Positions 17,567 to 27,557 of a stretch of DNA of 64,000 bases are shown in pieces. Made by a program: the position numbers and the translations under genes. A model generated the notes under the pieces. That model made no database searches, had not been told where the DNA came from, and saw nothing but the letters and a program-made list of their open reading frames with translations. The number at the start of each line of letters is the position of its first letter. Within the stretch, counting starts at the first letter, position 1. This DNA is from an uncultured Treponema sp. (GTDB taxonomy: Bacteria; Spirochaetota; Spirochaetia; Treponematales; Treponemataceae): positions 1 through 64,000 of the forward strand of contig CALFIX010000010.1 in assembly GCA_937877515.1 (NCBI GenBank), in the 5' to 3' direction.

Positions 17567-18612
17567 AAGTGCTTATAGTAGACGACTCTGCAATTGTTAG
17601 AGCAATGATAAAAGAAATAATGGAGAGTGACATAAGATTTACCGTTGTTGGCATTGCAGAAAATGGCGAAAAGGCCATCAGTCAAAACGAAGTCCTTTCT
17701 CCAGACCTCATTGTAATGGACATAAACATGCCTATTATGGACGGAATTGAAGCCACAAAAGAAATTTTAAAAACTTCTTCACCAGCAATTGTTGCTTTTA
17801 CAACAGAAGACACTGTAAGAATTGGTTATACCTGCATAGAAGCAGGTGCCTTAGAAATAATTCAAAAACCAAATTTTTCTACAATGACTACAGAAGTTTT
17901 ACAGGAATTCTGCGAAAAGCTTGCCTTAATTTCTGAAAATCACAAAAAAAATTCTCCCACACCTTTAAAATCAATCGAACATGAAAATTTAAATATTGAG
18001 AAGTCAAATAATATAAAACAAAACTCTCAAAGTTCTTACACTTATGACATTTTACTCATAGGAGCTTCAACAGGAGGACCTGCAGCTATACAAACTGTAT
18101 TAGACGGATTAGGAGAAAATTTTCCTCTTCCAATTCTTATTACTCAACACATCGATGCTATTTTCGATGAGCAGTTTACAAAGTGGCTTAACGACACAAC
18201 TAAAGTAAATGTAACCCTTGCAAAAGATGGTATTACACCAGAAGCTGGTAAAGCTTATGTTGCACCTGCAAACACGCACTTAGTTTTAAAACCTGGACTA
18301 AAAAAAGGTGAATGTATAATTTCTTTAAGCGACGAGCCTCCCTTACACTTTTTAAAACCTGCTGTAGACAAACTATTTTTTAGTGCAGCAGAAATTTTTA
18401 ATGAAAAAGCAATAGCAGTTTTACTTACAGGAATGGGTAAAGATGGAGCTGAAGGACTAAAAGCAATTTTTGATCATGGTGGATATACAATTTGCGAAGA
18501 CGAATCATCCTGTGTTGTTTTTGGAATGCCTCGTGCAGCAATAGAAGCTGGGGCTGCAAAGGCTGTAAAAAATCTTTCAGAAATTGCAAACTTTATAAAG
18601 GCTAGACTCTAG
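17548..18612 (+). CDS. cheB: Chemoreceptor glutamate methylesterase CheB
   Basis: Removes methyl groups from, and deamidates, methyl-accepting receptors. The 354-residue protein has an N-terminal receiver with acidic D12/D13, phospho-acceptor D58 (VMDINMP) and a Lys near 108 in QKPNF. After a Ser/Asn-rich linker comes the esterase domain, with catalytic Ser at 174 in GASTGGP, His at 201 in TQHID and Asp at 299 in TGMGKDGAEG. All catalytic residues are intact, so it should be active and phospho-regulated. It is directly followed by cheR with no gap, giving both adaptation enzymes for the receptors at the 3' end of the operon. Confidence 0.96.
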   Translation: MEENKIKVLIVDDSAIVRAMIKEIMESDIRFTVVGIAENGEKAISQNEVLSPDLIVMDINMPIMDGIEATKEILKTSSPAIVAFTTEDTVRIGYTCIEAGALEIIQKPNFSTMTTEVLQEFCEKLALISENHKKNSPTPLKSIEHENLNIEKSNNIKQNSQSSYTYDILLIGASTGGPAAIQTVLDGLGENFPLPILITQHIDAIFDEQFTKWLNDTTKVNVTLAKDGITPEAGKAYVAPANTHLVLKPGLKKGECIISLSDEPPLHFLKPAVDKLFFSAAEIFNEKAIAVLLTGMGKDGAEGLKAIFDHGGYTICEDESSCVVFGMPRAAIEAGAAKAVKNLSEIANFIKARL

Positions 18613-19968
18613 ATGCAAAATTTTGAAGAGGAAAAACTTTTAAAAATCATAGAATCTCACTCAGGTCTTTCTATAAGTGAAGCACATAAGAATTTTATGA
18701 ATATATACGTTAACAGACGTATTGAAGAGCTAGCCATTACTTTGGACGAATTTTGTTCACTGATTTTAAATAATCCTACAGAATTAGAAAATCTTATAAA
18801 CGAAGCTGCCATAAACGAAACCTATTTTTTTAGAGAAGAACAACAATTTGATTTTTTAAAAGAAAAATATTTACCTTCGCTTTTAAAAACCACAGTAAAA
18901 ATTTGGAGTGCAGCGTGTTCAACAGGAGAAGAGGCTTTTTCACTTTACGCTTTATGCCTATCATTAGGCTTAAAACCAGATATCTATGCAACAGATATTG
19001 ATACTGCTGCTATGAGTATTTTAAAAAGAGGAATGTACTCAAATAACTCTTTTAGATCAGATGGGAAAAAATACCATGCACTTTTAAAGAAAATTGGTCA
19101 GCATAAAGATTTTATGTTTAATATTTCTGACGATATCAAAAAAGACATTCACTTAGAACGATTCAATTTAAGCGACTGCAAAAATCTTCCTGTAGAAAAA
19201 GAAAGTGTTGATATCATTTTTATAAGAAATGTTTTTATATATTTTTCTCAAGAATTAAGAAACAAAATAATAATGAACCTTTCTAGTGCACTAAAAGAAG
19301 GAGGCATATTACTTCTTTCCATAAATGAAATTGCAAGCATAGAATGTTTAAATGAATTTCCACTTACAAAAGAACATTTTGGTTCTGTTTACTATTTTAG
19401 AAAAACTACTAACAAAAATAAAACTACTTTAGAAAAAAAAGTTTATACGCCACCTCCTCTTCCCAAAACTTCAGAAATAAAAACAGAATATAAAAAAGTT
19501 TTAAAAATTACAAATAATTTAAAATCACAAACAAGTAGCCTAAAACAAATTACATCTCAAAAAGAGCTTGAAGCTCTTTACAAAGATATTCAAAAAGCAC
19601 TAGAAAAAAAAGATACAATCCTTGCAGAAAATCTATTGAACTCTTACACTTTTAGAGCAGAACAAAAAGAATTTAATCATTACTTTAGAGCTTTAATCTA
19701 TAAAGAAAAATCTCAAGTAGACAAAGCCTTAAAAGAATTTTCAAAAGCAGGATTTTCAAGCATAGACTTTTGGATAGCACATTTTGAAAGTGCAATACTT
19801 TACAAACAAATAGGAAAAATAGAAGAATCTAAAAAAGAATTTTTAAAATGCATAAATAAACTTAAGATATATGAAAAAAATAAAAAACTATGCTATAATT
19901 TTCTTATAGAACAATTTAGTACAGAATATTTTTTAACACTATGTGAAAATATTCTTAAGGACCTTTAA
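18613..19968 (+). CDS. cheR: Chemoreceptor methyltransferase CheR with TPR-like tail
   Basis: Methylates receptor glutamates using S-adenosylmethionine. Residues about 1-270 form the CheR domain: the N-terminal helical part, INETYFFREEQQF, the SAM loop WSAACSTGEEAFSL (about 98-111), ATDID, and IFIRNVFIYF. The remaining ~180 residues are Lys-rich and then helical with TPR-like repeats (HYFRALIYKEKSQVDKALKE, SAILYKQIGKIEESKKEFLK). TPR tails are known on CheR proteins of non-flagellar chemosensory systems and may anchor it to receptors or other partners. It starts immediately after the cheB stop and overlaps cheA by one base. Confidence 0.93.
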   Translation: MQNFEEEKLLKIIESHSGLSISEAHKNFMNIYVNRRIEELAITLDEFCSLILNNPTELENLINEAAINETYFFREEQQFDFLKEKYLPSLLKTTVKIWSAACSTGEEAFSLYALCLSLGLKPDIYATDIDTAAMSILKRGMYSNNSFRSDGKKYHALLKKIGQHKDFMFNISDDIKKDIHLERFNLSDCKNLPVEKESVDIIFIRNVFIYFSQELRNKIIMNLSSALKEGGILLLSINEIASIECLNEFPLTKEHFGSVYYFRKTTNKNKTTLEKKVYTPPPLPKTSEIKTEYKKVLKITNNLKSQTSSLKQITSQKELEALYKDIQKALEKKDTILAENLLNSYTFRAEQKEFNHYFRALIYKEKSQVDKALKEFSKAGFSSIDFWIAHFESAILYKQIGKIEESKKEFLKCINKLKIYEKNKKLCYNFLIEQFSTEYFLTLCENILKDL

Positions 19969-22043
19969 TGGCATTTAAAAAAGAAGAATTTATACAAGGC
20001 TTTGTTTCTGAAACAGAAGAACACCTTAATAGCATAAATGACGGAATTATAAAATTAAAAGATTCTCCTGAAGATAAAGAAACTCTAGCCTTAGTTTTGA
20101 GAGAACTTCACACAATCAAAGGATCTTCTCGCATGCTAGGATTTTCTAGCATAGAAAAAATTTCTCATGGACTAGAAGATGTATTTAAAGGCCTTAGAGA
20201 AGGACACTACGAACTTACAGATTTAATTATAAAACTCACATTTATTACATCAGACTGCATTAAACGAATGCTTTTAAAAATTCAAAAAGAAAGGAATGAC
20301 AAAATAAACACCGAGCCTTTTGAAGAAGCTTATGAAAAAGCATGTTCGGGTCTCTTTTTTTCTACAGAAAATCTAGAGCTAGAAAACTTAGAAAAAAAAT
20401 CTACAGATAATGAAAACTCTCTTTCTTTAGATGAAAATGAAAACTTAGAAAACATAACTTCAATTAGAATAAACATAGAAAGAATAAACGAAATTATACG
20501 TTCATTTGATAATTTGATTATAAGGCAATTTAGATTTAAGCATCAGTTTGAAGCTTTTGAAAAAAAGATTCACGAGGTACCAAAGCAACTGAAAGAAGAT
20601 ATAGCTCTAACAGAAAATGCAATATTTGATATTCAACATCAAATCCTAAATTTAAGAATGCTTCCATTAGATATTGTACTAACTCCAATACGAAAAGAAA
20701 TTCAAGAAGAAGCTCTTCGAATGCAAAAAGATATTCATCTAAACATACCTCAAACAGATTTTATGTTGGACAAGGTTATTTTAGAGCAGTTAAAAGACAT
20801 TCTTTTACACTTGGTAAGAAACGCAATCGACCACGGAATAGAAAGCCAAGAACAAAGAAAGCTTCTTAAAAAAGATCCCAAAGGAAACATTTCTATAAAA
20901 GCAGTTCAAACTTCAAATTACATAAAAATTTCAGTATCAGACGACGGCTCTGGAATAAATTATGAAAAAGTCCGCGAAAAAGCAATAACAAAATTTCCTT
21001 CCAACAAAAAAGAAATCTTAGAAATGAGCGAAAAAGAATTACAGCAGTATCTTTTTATTTCAGGTTTTACAACAAAAGATAAAGCAACAGAGATTTCTGG
21101 TCGTGGAGTAGGATTAGACGTTGTAAGAGATTCAATGGAAAAAATCAAAGGTAAAATTCATCTCTTTTCACAAAAAGATCAAGGAACAACTTTTGAACTT
21201 ACAATTCCTCTTTCTTTAGCAACCCAGCAAGGGCTATTTATAACTGCAGGTGGCATAAAATTTATGATTCCATCTCATTACGTAAAAGAAATTATGGATG
21301 CAGAATCTTGTGCTATGACAAGTATGCAAGGACAACTTTTTGTAAGTTTACATAATCAACTTATTCCAGCATATTATCTTTCTTCAATCCTAGGAAACAA
21401 CCAGATAGAAAGAGATTCTTCTAAGACAACAGTTATTATTGTTGAATACCTGGAGTCCCTTTTAGCAATCATCGTTGATTCAATTGAAAAATACGAAAAC
21501 GTTGTAGTTAATTCACTTCCTCCTGTTCTAAAAAAATTAGACTCCGTTCAAGGTGTTGTTTATGATGAAAACTACGACATAATTCCAATTCTAAATATTC
21601 CAGACACCATGCAAAGACTAAAGAGTCTTTTAGCATACGAAATTAAAAAATATAAAACCAAAAATGAAAAAAGAACTTTTTCTATACTTATTGTTGACGA
21701 CTCTGTTACAACACGGCAAATTGAACAGACTATTTTTGAAACTGCAGGATATCATGTAGAGTCTGCAATTGACGGAATTGAAGCATTAGAAAAATTAAAA
21801 GAAATCCACATAGACGCAATAATTACAGATATAAGTATGCCTAGAATGGACGGTCTTACACTTTTAAGTAACATTCGCCATTTAGATGAATACTCAAAAA
21901 CTCCTGTAATAATCGTTTCAGGAGCATATGACCCAGAAGCTAAATCCATGTTCTTAGAGGCTGGAGCACAAGCTTTTATTGTAAAATCGGAATTCCAACG
22001 AGGAAATCTCTTGCAGGCCGTAAAGGAGTTTTTAGGTGAATAA
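19968..22043 (+). CDS. cheA: Hybrid chemotaxis histidine kinase CheA with C-terminal receiver
   Basis: Autophosphorylating kinase of the chemosensory complex. Domain order in 691 residues: HPt (His48 in LHTIKGSSRMLGF), a linker without an obvious P2 domain, dimerisation helices (about 165-250), the ATPase domain with N-box LVRNAIDHG, G1 DDGSGIN and G2 GRGVGLDVV, a CheW-like P5 domain (about 430-560), and a receiver with phospho-acceptor Asp621 (ITDISMP). The fused receiver may act as phosphate sink or output in place of the stand-alone CheY that the operon lacks. It overlaps cheR by 1 nt and the cyclase gene by 8 nt. Confidence 0.94.
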   Translation: MAFKKEEFIQGFVSETEEHLNSINDGIIKLKDSPEDKETLALVLRELHTIKGSSRMLGFSSIEKISHGLEDVFKGLREGHYELTDLIIKLTFITSDCIKRMLLKIQKERNDKINTEPFEEAYEKACSGLFFSTENLELENLEKKSTDNENSLSLDENENLENITSIRINIERINEIIRSFDNLIIRQFRFKHQFEAFEKKIHEVPKQLKEDIALTENAIFDIQHQILNLRMLPLDIVLTPIRKEIQEEALRMQKDIHLNIPQTDFMLDKVILEQLKDILLHLVRNAIDHGIESQEQRKLLKKDPKGNISIKAVQTSNYIKISVSDDGSGINYEKVREKAITKFPSNKKEILEMSEKELQQYLFISGFTTKDKATEISGRGVGLDVVRDSMEKIKGKIHLFSQKDQGTTFELTIPLSLATQQGLFITAGGIKFMIPSHYVKEIMDAESCAMTSMQGQLFVSLHNQLIPAYYLSSILGNNQIERDSSKTTVIIVEYLESLLAIIVDSIEKYENVVVNSLPPVLKKLDSVQGVVYDENYDIIPILNIPDTMQRLKSLLAYEIKKYKTKNEKRTFSILIVDDSVTTRQIEQTIFETAGYHVESAIDGIEALEKLKEIHIDAIITDISMPRMDGLTLLSNIRHLDEYSKTPVIIVSGAYDPEAKSMFLEAGAQAFIVKSEFQRGNLLQAVKEFLGE

Positions 22044-23889
22044 CAATAAAGTTTTAGTTTCTTTTGACTCTAACACAATGAGACTCATGGTTGGCACTAA
22101 AATCCAAGACAGAGGCTACGAAATTTTATATGCATCTGATGGATTAGAAGCATTACGAATAATTTATGAAGAAAGACCTTTAGCATTAGTAGCTTACTAC
22201 GATTTACCTACAATTTCAGGCTTTAGTCTTTCCAGAATTATAAAAAACTCTCAAAGTATTAAAGACACATCGGTAATTGTATGTACAACAGAAACATCTA
22301 GCGTTTTAGACTTTTGGGCTCACAACAGTCACAGTGATGTAGTTTTTATGCTAGACGAACACAATGGAGATGAACTAGCCTTAAAAACAGATGAAGAATG
22401 TAAAAAAGTTTTAGAAATATATTCTAAAAAAGATTTCACATTTCCAAATGAAAAAGATGTTTTAAAATCCATTGTAGAAGCTTATGAACAAGAATTATTT
22501 AGGCTTTGTATTATTCAGGATGCTTTTTATACAAGTGGTGAAACTTTAGATTTAAATAAAATAATTGAATCTATGATAGTTCAAATTGCAAGTGTGTATA
22601 ATTATGATGCACTTGGAATAATTGTAAACGATGAAAAAATAAAAGAATTTTATTCACACACACCTGACATTTCAGAAAAAGACATTGATGACTTTATACA
22701 AATTTGTCATTCTGATTTTATATCAAATATAAAACGTAAAGAATATAATTGGCAAAATGCAATTACATCCATAAAAGGAAAAAGGCAAAAGTTGTCGACT
22801 GAAAAAATTAGAAGCTATGAATGTTTTCCTCGAGACAAGACAAAAGTCTTTCCTTTTACAATTCATGTTGCAACACACAAGCAAGAAGCTTTTTACACGC
22901 GTACAATAAACCGCATAGATTTTTTTGCAGAAGTATATTCTATTTTGATAGAAAAAGCATTGCAATTTAACCAAACTATTAGCAAAGAAAAAAAGATAAG
23001 AAACGCTTTTGAACGCTTTGTACCAGAAAAAATCATAGATAATATTTTACAAGGAGACAATGGGCTTTCAGCATCTATTGGAGAAAAGCGTATGGTTGCA
23101 ATTTTAATAGCAGACATCAGAAGCTTTACGACCATAAGCGAAATCAATCAACCAGAAGACATTGTTGAATTTTTAAATTATTACTTTACAATAATGGGTG
23201 CCATTATAAAGAAGCATGGAGGAACCATAGATAAATTTATGGGTGATGCAATTATGGCACTCTTTGGAGCACCAGAAAGCTATGAAGATAACGGAAACAG
23301 AGCAGCAAAAGCCGCAATGGAAATGATGAATGCTCTTAGCTCAATAGATATTTCAAAACTAAAAATGCCAAAAAATTACAATTTTGGCATCGGTATTGGA
23401 GTGCATTATGGTCAACCTATCGTAGGCTCAATCGGAAGTCAAGAAAAAAAAGAATATACAGTTATTGGCGATGATGTAAATATTACAAGCCGATTAGAGG
23501 GGCTAACAAAACTTTACGGTTCCCCCATCATAATTTCTGGTTCAGTAAAAAAAGACATAGAAAACTTCAGTGCAACACATGTGAACTTAGACAATTATTT
23601 TTTAAGGCACCTTGACAATGTAAAAGTAAAAGGTAAATCTAAACCTGTAGCAATTTATGAACTTTCTAGTGAAATAAATAAATTTTCAGAAAATTTTCTT
23701 GAAAACTACAAAAAAGCATTAAATCAATATAGCATAGGTAATTTTTCAAATGCCTTAGAATATTTTACAAAAGCAAATAATGAATATCCAAAAGACAAAG
23801 CATCTAAACTTTTAAAAGAAAGATGTAAAGAGTTTTTATTAAACAAACCTCAAGACTGGGATGGAGCAGTAACATTAAACACAAAATAG
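22036..23889 (+). CDS. Class III adenylate cyclase with degenerate receiver domain
   Basis: Predicted to make cAMP from ATP. Residues 1-125 fold like a receiver, but the phospho-acceptor position is Tyr (AYYDLP where DxxMP is expected) and the acidic pair is FD, so it is probably not phosphorylated. About 165-315 is a weakly GAF-like region. FERFVPEKIIDNIL precedes the cyclase domain, where metal Asp residues 360 (ADIRSFT) and 404 (GDAIMALFG), adenine-specifying Lys400 and Asp480, and Asn482/Arg486 (GDDVNITSR) are all present. The C-terminus has a TPR-like repeat. It overlaps cheA and is followed 6 nt later by the receptors, which places cAMP as the likely output of the system. Confidence 0.9.
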   Translation: MNNNKVLVSFDSNTMRLMVGTKIQDRGYEILYASDGLEALRIIYEERPLALVAYYDLPTISGFSLSRIIKNSQSIKDTSVIVCTTETSSVLDFWAHNSHSDVVFMLDEHNGDELALKTDEECKKVLEIYSKKDFTFPNEKDVLKSIVEAYEQELFRLCIIQDAFYTSGETLDLNKIIESMIVQIASVYNYDALGIIVNDEKIKEFYSHTPDISEKDIDDFIQICHSDFISNIKRKEYNWQNAITSIKGKRQKLSTEKIRSYECFPRDKTKVFPFTIHVATHKQEAFYTRTINRIDFFAEVYSILIEKALQFNQTISKEKKIRNAFERFVPEKIIDNILQGDNGLSASIGEKRMVAILIADIRSFTTISEINQPEDIVEFLNYYFTIMGAIIKKHGGTIDKFMGDAIMALFGAPESYEDNGNRAAKAAMEMMNALSSIDISKLKMPKNYNFGIGIGVHYGQPIVGSIGSQEKKEYTVIGDDVNITSRLEGLTKLYGSPIIISGSVKKDIENFSATHVNLDNYFLRHLDNVKVKGKSKPVAIYELSSEINKFSENFLENYKKALNQYSIGNFSNALEYFTKANNEYPKDKASKLLKERCKEFLLNKPQDWDGAVTLNTK

Positions 23890-23895
23890 GAAAAA

Positions 23896-25668
23896 ATGAT
23901 GAAAGAAAAAAGTGAAAAAAGTTTTGAAAGTAAAATGATGGATATTGGCCGCATTCCAAATCTCACCGCTGCCGCAATAACATCATTATACCTTTTCTAT
24001 TTTGCAGACTTGCACCTTTTAAGTTTAGGGCATCCTAAATTTGAAATTCTCATTTCTATTATACTTTTACTTGTAATAATTGCACAATTTGGAATCGCTC
24101 CTAGAACAAACCACTTAATTACAAAAACTCTTTCTGAAAACCTAAGAGAAGAAAATCTCTTACAAACAGACAATAAAGAAAGAACCATTTTAGTAAAGCT
24201 TTTAATGAAGTGCCCAATAAAAATAAGCATACAAGTGTTTTTAGTTTTTTTAGCAATTGCAGTACTTATTCTAGTTATAATGAGAGTTATATTTAAATTT
24301 AATTCTCTTTCACTTTTATTTTTCTTTGCAGGTTCTTGCTACGCAGCTTATGGTGCATGTATTTTAGCATTTTCATACGCAGAAAGACTTTGTTCTACAA
24401 ATGCTATAAAAATTGCAGCAATGGGTCTTGATAATTCTCTTGTAAAAAAAGATAAATTTTATGGTCTTAGTATAAAGCAAAGAGCAATTATTTTTATAAT
24501 TCTCCCTGTTATCTTAGGAAATCTTGTTCAATTATTTTTCTTATTTAAGGGATATGTTTTGGAAACAGAAAGTTCAAAGCTTTTAATAAATATGATTTTA
24601 ATTATTGTACTAAACAGCATAGTTACTATAGCTTTATCTATATTTTTCTATTTAAATGTAATTCTTCCAAACGTTAGAATAAACAAAACCCTAGAAACTC
24701 TCATAGAAGGAAAGATCTCTAAACATATTGATATTTCAACAGACTTATCAAATGAAATTTCTTATAATCTTTACGAAGTAAATCAAATTATAAATTACTT
24801 ACAGTACATAACAGATTCAGCAAAAAAATCTGGTTCTGCAATCATAGACTCAACGAATAATCTAGAAATAATTTCGCTAAAAAGTGCTCAAACTTCTATA
24901 GAACAAGCTGCAAGCATAAAAGAATGCTTGAGCACTATGGAAACCATAAAATCTAAATTGGAACAAATTGTAAAAAGCACTCAAAGCGTAAGCTCAAATG
25001 CAGAGATTACCACAAAAAGCATATCTAACGCAGTCTCTCTTCTAAATCAAAACATATTAAAAATATCAGAAATAAACGATGCAAATATAGATACAATTGC
25101 AGGAATAAAAAATCTAAGCGAAATGATAGAACACATTTATGAAAGCATAGATACAATTGAATCTATAACTGAAAAAACGAGAATTATTGCCTTTAACGCA
25201 GAATTAGAAGCAACAACAGCTGGCAACAAAGGTGAAAACTTTCATATTGTAGCAAACGAAATCAGAAGACTTACAGCAACTGTTACAGAATCTGTTACAG
25301 AAATCAAGGAAGGAATAAAGGAAATTCAAGAATCCAGTGATAATCTTATAGTTTCTAGCGAAGGTGGTACTCAAAAAATTAGAGAAGGCTCAGAGTTATT
25401 TACATCTTTAGAAGAGAATTTTAATGAATTAAAAATCACTAGTGATATTACATCTGAAAGTTCATTACAAATTTACAACATCTCAAAAACCCAGGAAGAT
25501 TCGTTTAATGAAATTAACTCAACATTGCGTCAAATAAGCATAGGCTTTGACCAATTTTCACAATCCTCACAGTTAATAAAAAAATCATCAGAAAAATTAA
25601 GTTATATTTCTAAAGAACTACAAGCAGAGCTTTCTGACAAAATAGAAACTTCGGAGGGCGAAAAGTGA
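23896..25668 (+). CDS. Six-TM methyl-accepting chemotaxis-like protein 1
   Basis: The first of four related receptors in tandem. Residues about 20-265 hold six hydrophobic segments with short loops and no periplasmic sensor domain; a segment between TM2 and TM3 contains IAQFGIAPRTNHLITK and ERTILVKLL, repeated in the paralogues. The rest is a long helical cytoplasmic domain whose hairpin tip reads TRIIAFNAELEAT instead of the usual QTNLLALNAAIEAA form. This suggests a partner set distinct from motility CheA/CheW. It starts at ATG 23896, 6 nt after the cyclase. The signal could be sensed within the membrane. Confidence 0.85.
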   Translation: MMKEKSEKSFESKMMDIGRIPNLTAAAITSLYLFYFADLHLLSLGHPKFEILISIILLLVIIAQFGIAPRTNHLITKTLSENLREENLLQTDNKERTILVKLLMKCPIKISIQVFLVFLAIAVLILVIMRVIFKFNSLSLLFFFAGSCYAAYGACILAFSYAERLCSTNAIKIAAMGLDNSLVKKDKFYGLSIKQRAIIFIILPVILGNLVQLFFLFKGYVLETESSKLLINMILIIVLNSIVTIALSIFFYLNVILPNVRINKTLETLIEGKISKHIDISTDLSNEISYNLYEVNQIINYLQYITDSAKKSGSAIIDSTNNLEIISLKSAQTSIEQAASIKECLSTMETIKSKLEQIVKSTQSVSSNAEITTKSISNAVSLLNQNILKISEINDANIDTIAGIKNLSEMIEHIYESIDTIESITEKTRIIAFNAELEATTAGNKGENFHIVANEIRRLTATVTESVTEIKEGIKEIQESSDNLIVSSEGGTQKIREGSELFTSLEENFNELKITSDITSESSLQIYNISKTQEDSFNEINSTLRQISIGFDQFSQSSQLIKKSSEKLSYISKELQAELSDKIETSEGEK

Positions 25669-27557
25669 ATTTAGACTTTATAAATAAAAAGAAAAAAACA
25701 GAAAACTTTAGTAGCTTTGTTTTCAAAATAGGTATATTCCCAAATCTTTTAGCAGCAGCATTAGTATTTATATATTCTATAGGATTTATCACTCTTCCAT
25801 TAGATGCTGTACTTCCTTCAGTTGAAGTTCTCTCTGTTATTGTCTTTATTGCTCAAGCAATTTTTGCTCCTGTAACACACAGATTAATTACAAAAAATTT
25901 ATCTAATAAAATTGACTATTGGCAAACCTCAGGTCTTGATATAGACGGAAGAACTAAGCTTTTAAAAGAACTTCTATCTTACCCTATAAAAAAAAGCATA
26001 GAAACATACATACACTTCTTCTTATGTTCTATTGCAGTAACAATTTGTCTTTATTACCTCTTACACATAGACCCATACATAATGGGAATATTTTTTATAG
26101 CTTGTATAATCGCATCCTATATTTCAATGATTGCAGCTCTTTATAACACAGAAACAATTTGTGCTTCAATTTCAAAAAAGCTAGTTGAAGAAGGTATAAA
26201 TGAAACTTCTGCAAATACCCAAAAAAAGAAATTTTACGGCATTCCCCTATACATTTCATTTATTCTTTACATTATAATTCCTGTATTACTTTCTGGAATT
26301 TTTACAGTATTGGTTACACATTTAGGACATAATCCAGTTATAATTCATGAAAATAATAAAATTGCAACTCTCGTTTTATCAGCAAGAGAAGCTAATGGAT
26401 ATTATGTAAGAGGAACTCCTAGTAAAAATACTCAACTTTTTAGAATGGCGTATGTTTGTTTTTCAAACATTTTACTCGTTATAACTTTGTGCATTTTATT
26501 TTTTAAGAAATTAACAAATTATGCAAGACAAATGCAAAATGCCTTTACCGTTATCAATTCTCTAAACTTAAAAGACGCACCTCTACTACCAGAAGATCTA
26601 TCAAATGAATTTTCATATACAATTCATTTAGCAAATAAAACAATTTTATATTTTAAGAAAATACTTCAAACAACATCTGTAATAAACAATCAAATTATTC
26701 AATCTACAGCAGATCTTTCTTCCGTTTCAAAAGAAACAGAAAGTACTTCAATTACTCAATCAACAAGTGTAGAAAAAATTCTTGCAACAATGGTAAATAC
26801 TTCTAATCTTGCAAAATCTATAACACTAAAGATTGAAGAAGTAATAAATGTTGCAAATAAAACAGTAAATGATGTAAATAAAAACTTCGAAAGTATTAAC
26901 GAAAACCTAGAAAAAATGAAAGAAATAACAGAATCAAATTCCAAAACAATTACAAATATCCAAATTTTATGTAATAAAATAAAAGTCGTAAAAGAAATTG
27001 TAAGACTTATAAGTAGCATTACAGAACAAACAAAAATAATTGCTTTTAACGCAGAATTAGAAGCAAGTAGCTTAGATGAAGAAAATTTAAATTTTCACAA
27101 TGTAGCAGAAGAAATTAGAACACTTGCAGATAAAACAATACTTTTAACAAACGATGTTTCATCTCAAATAAACTCTATTCAAAAATCAAGTGAATTGCTT
27201 ATACAAGCAAGCCTTAATTGTATGAAAAAAATAGAAGAAGGCAATAATCTTACAAACAGCCTTCAAAATGAATTTTATGGAATTAGATTTTCTGCAATAA
27301 GCACAATGAATGATGCAGAAAAGATAAAACAATATTCAGAGGAACAAAATATATCTTTCGCAGAAATTGTAAATGCACTTTCTCAAATAAACACTAGCGT
27401 TAAAGATTTTAGCGAAAACACAAAATTAATTACATTTACCGTAGAAACATTAAAAAAGGGATCTGAAACATTAGAAAAAACAAATTTAGATTTTAACAAA
27501 ATAAAAACGTCAACTATTACAGAAAACAGTTTTAATAACAAAGGAGAAATCTTATGA
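25665..27557 (+). CDS. Six-TM methyl-accepting chemotaxis-like protein 2
   Basis: The second paralogue, 630 residues. It starts at GTG 25665, overlapping the previous stop (GTGA), which indicates coupled translation. The six-TM N-terminal block carries the shared IAQAIFAPVTHRLITKNLS and RTKLLKELL elements. Between TM5 and TM6 it has a longer loop (LGHNPVIIHENNKI to about GTPSKNTQ) than its siblings, which could be a small ligand-facing segment. The tip is TKIIAFNAELEASS, followed by NFHNVAEEIRTLADK. The C-terminal tail is Ser/Thr/Asn-rich. Confidence 0.84.
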   Translation: MNLDFINKKKKTENFSSFVFKIGIFPNLLAAALVFIYSIGFITLPLDAVLPSVEVLSVIVFIAQAIFAPVTHRLITKNLSNKIDYWQTSGLDIDGRTKLLKELLSYPIKKSIETYIHFFLCSIAVTICLYYLLHIDPYIMGIFFIACIIASYISMIAALYNTETICASISKKLVEEGINETSANTQKKKFYGIPLYISFILYIIIPVLLSGIFTVLVTHLGHNPVIIHENNKIATLVLSAREANGYYVRGTPSKNTQLFRMAYVCFSNILLVITLCILFFKKLTNYARQMQNAFTVINSLNLKDAPLLPEDLSNEFSYTIHLANKTILYFKKILQTTSVINNQIIQSTADLSSVSKETESTSITQSTSVEKILATMVNTSNLAKSITLKIEEVINVANKTVNDVNKNFESINENLEKMKEITESNSKTITNIQILCNKIKVVKEIVRLISSITEQTKIIAFNAELEASSLDEENLNFHNVAEEIRTLADKTILLTNDVSSQINSIQKSSELLIQASLNCMKKIEEGNNLTNSLQNEFYGIRFSAISTMNDAEKIKQYSEEQNISFAEIVNALSQINTSVKDFSENTKLITFTVETLKKGSETLEKTNLDFNKIKTSTITENSFNNKGEIL

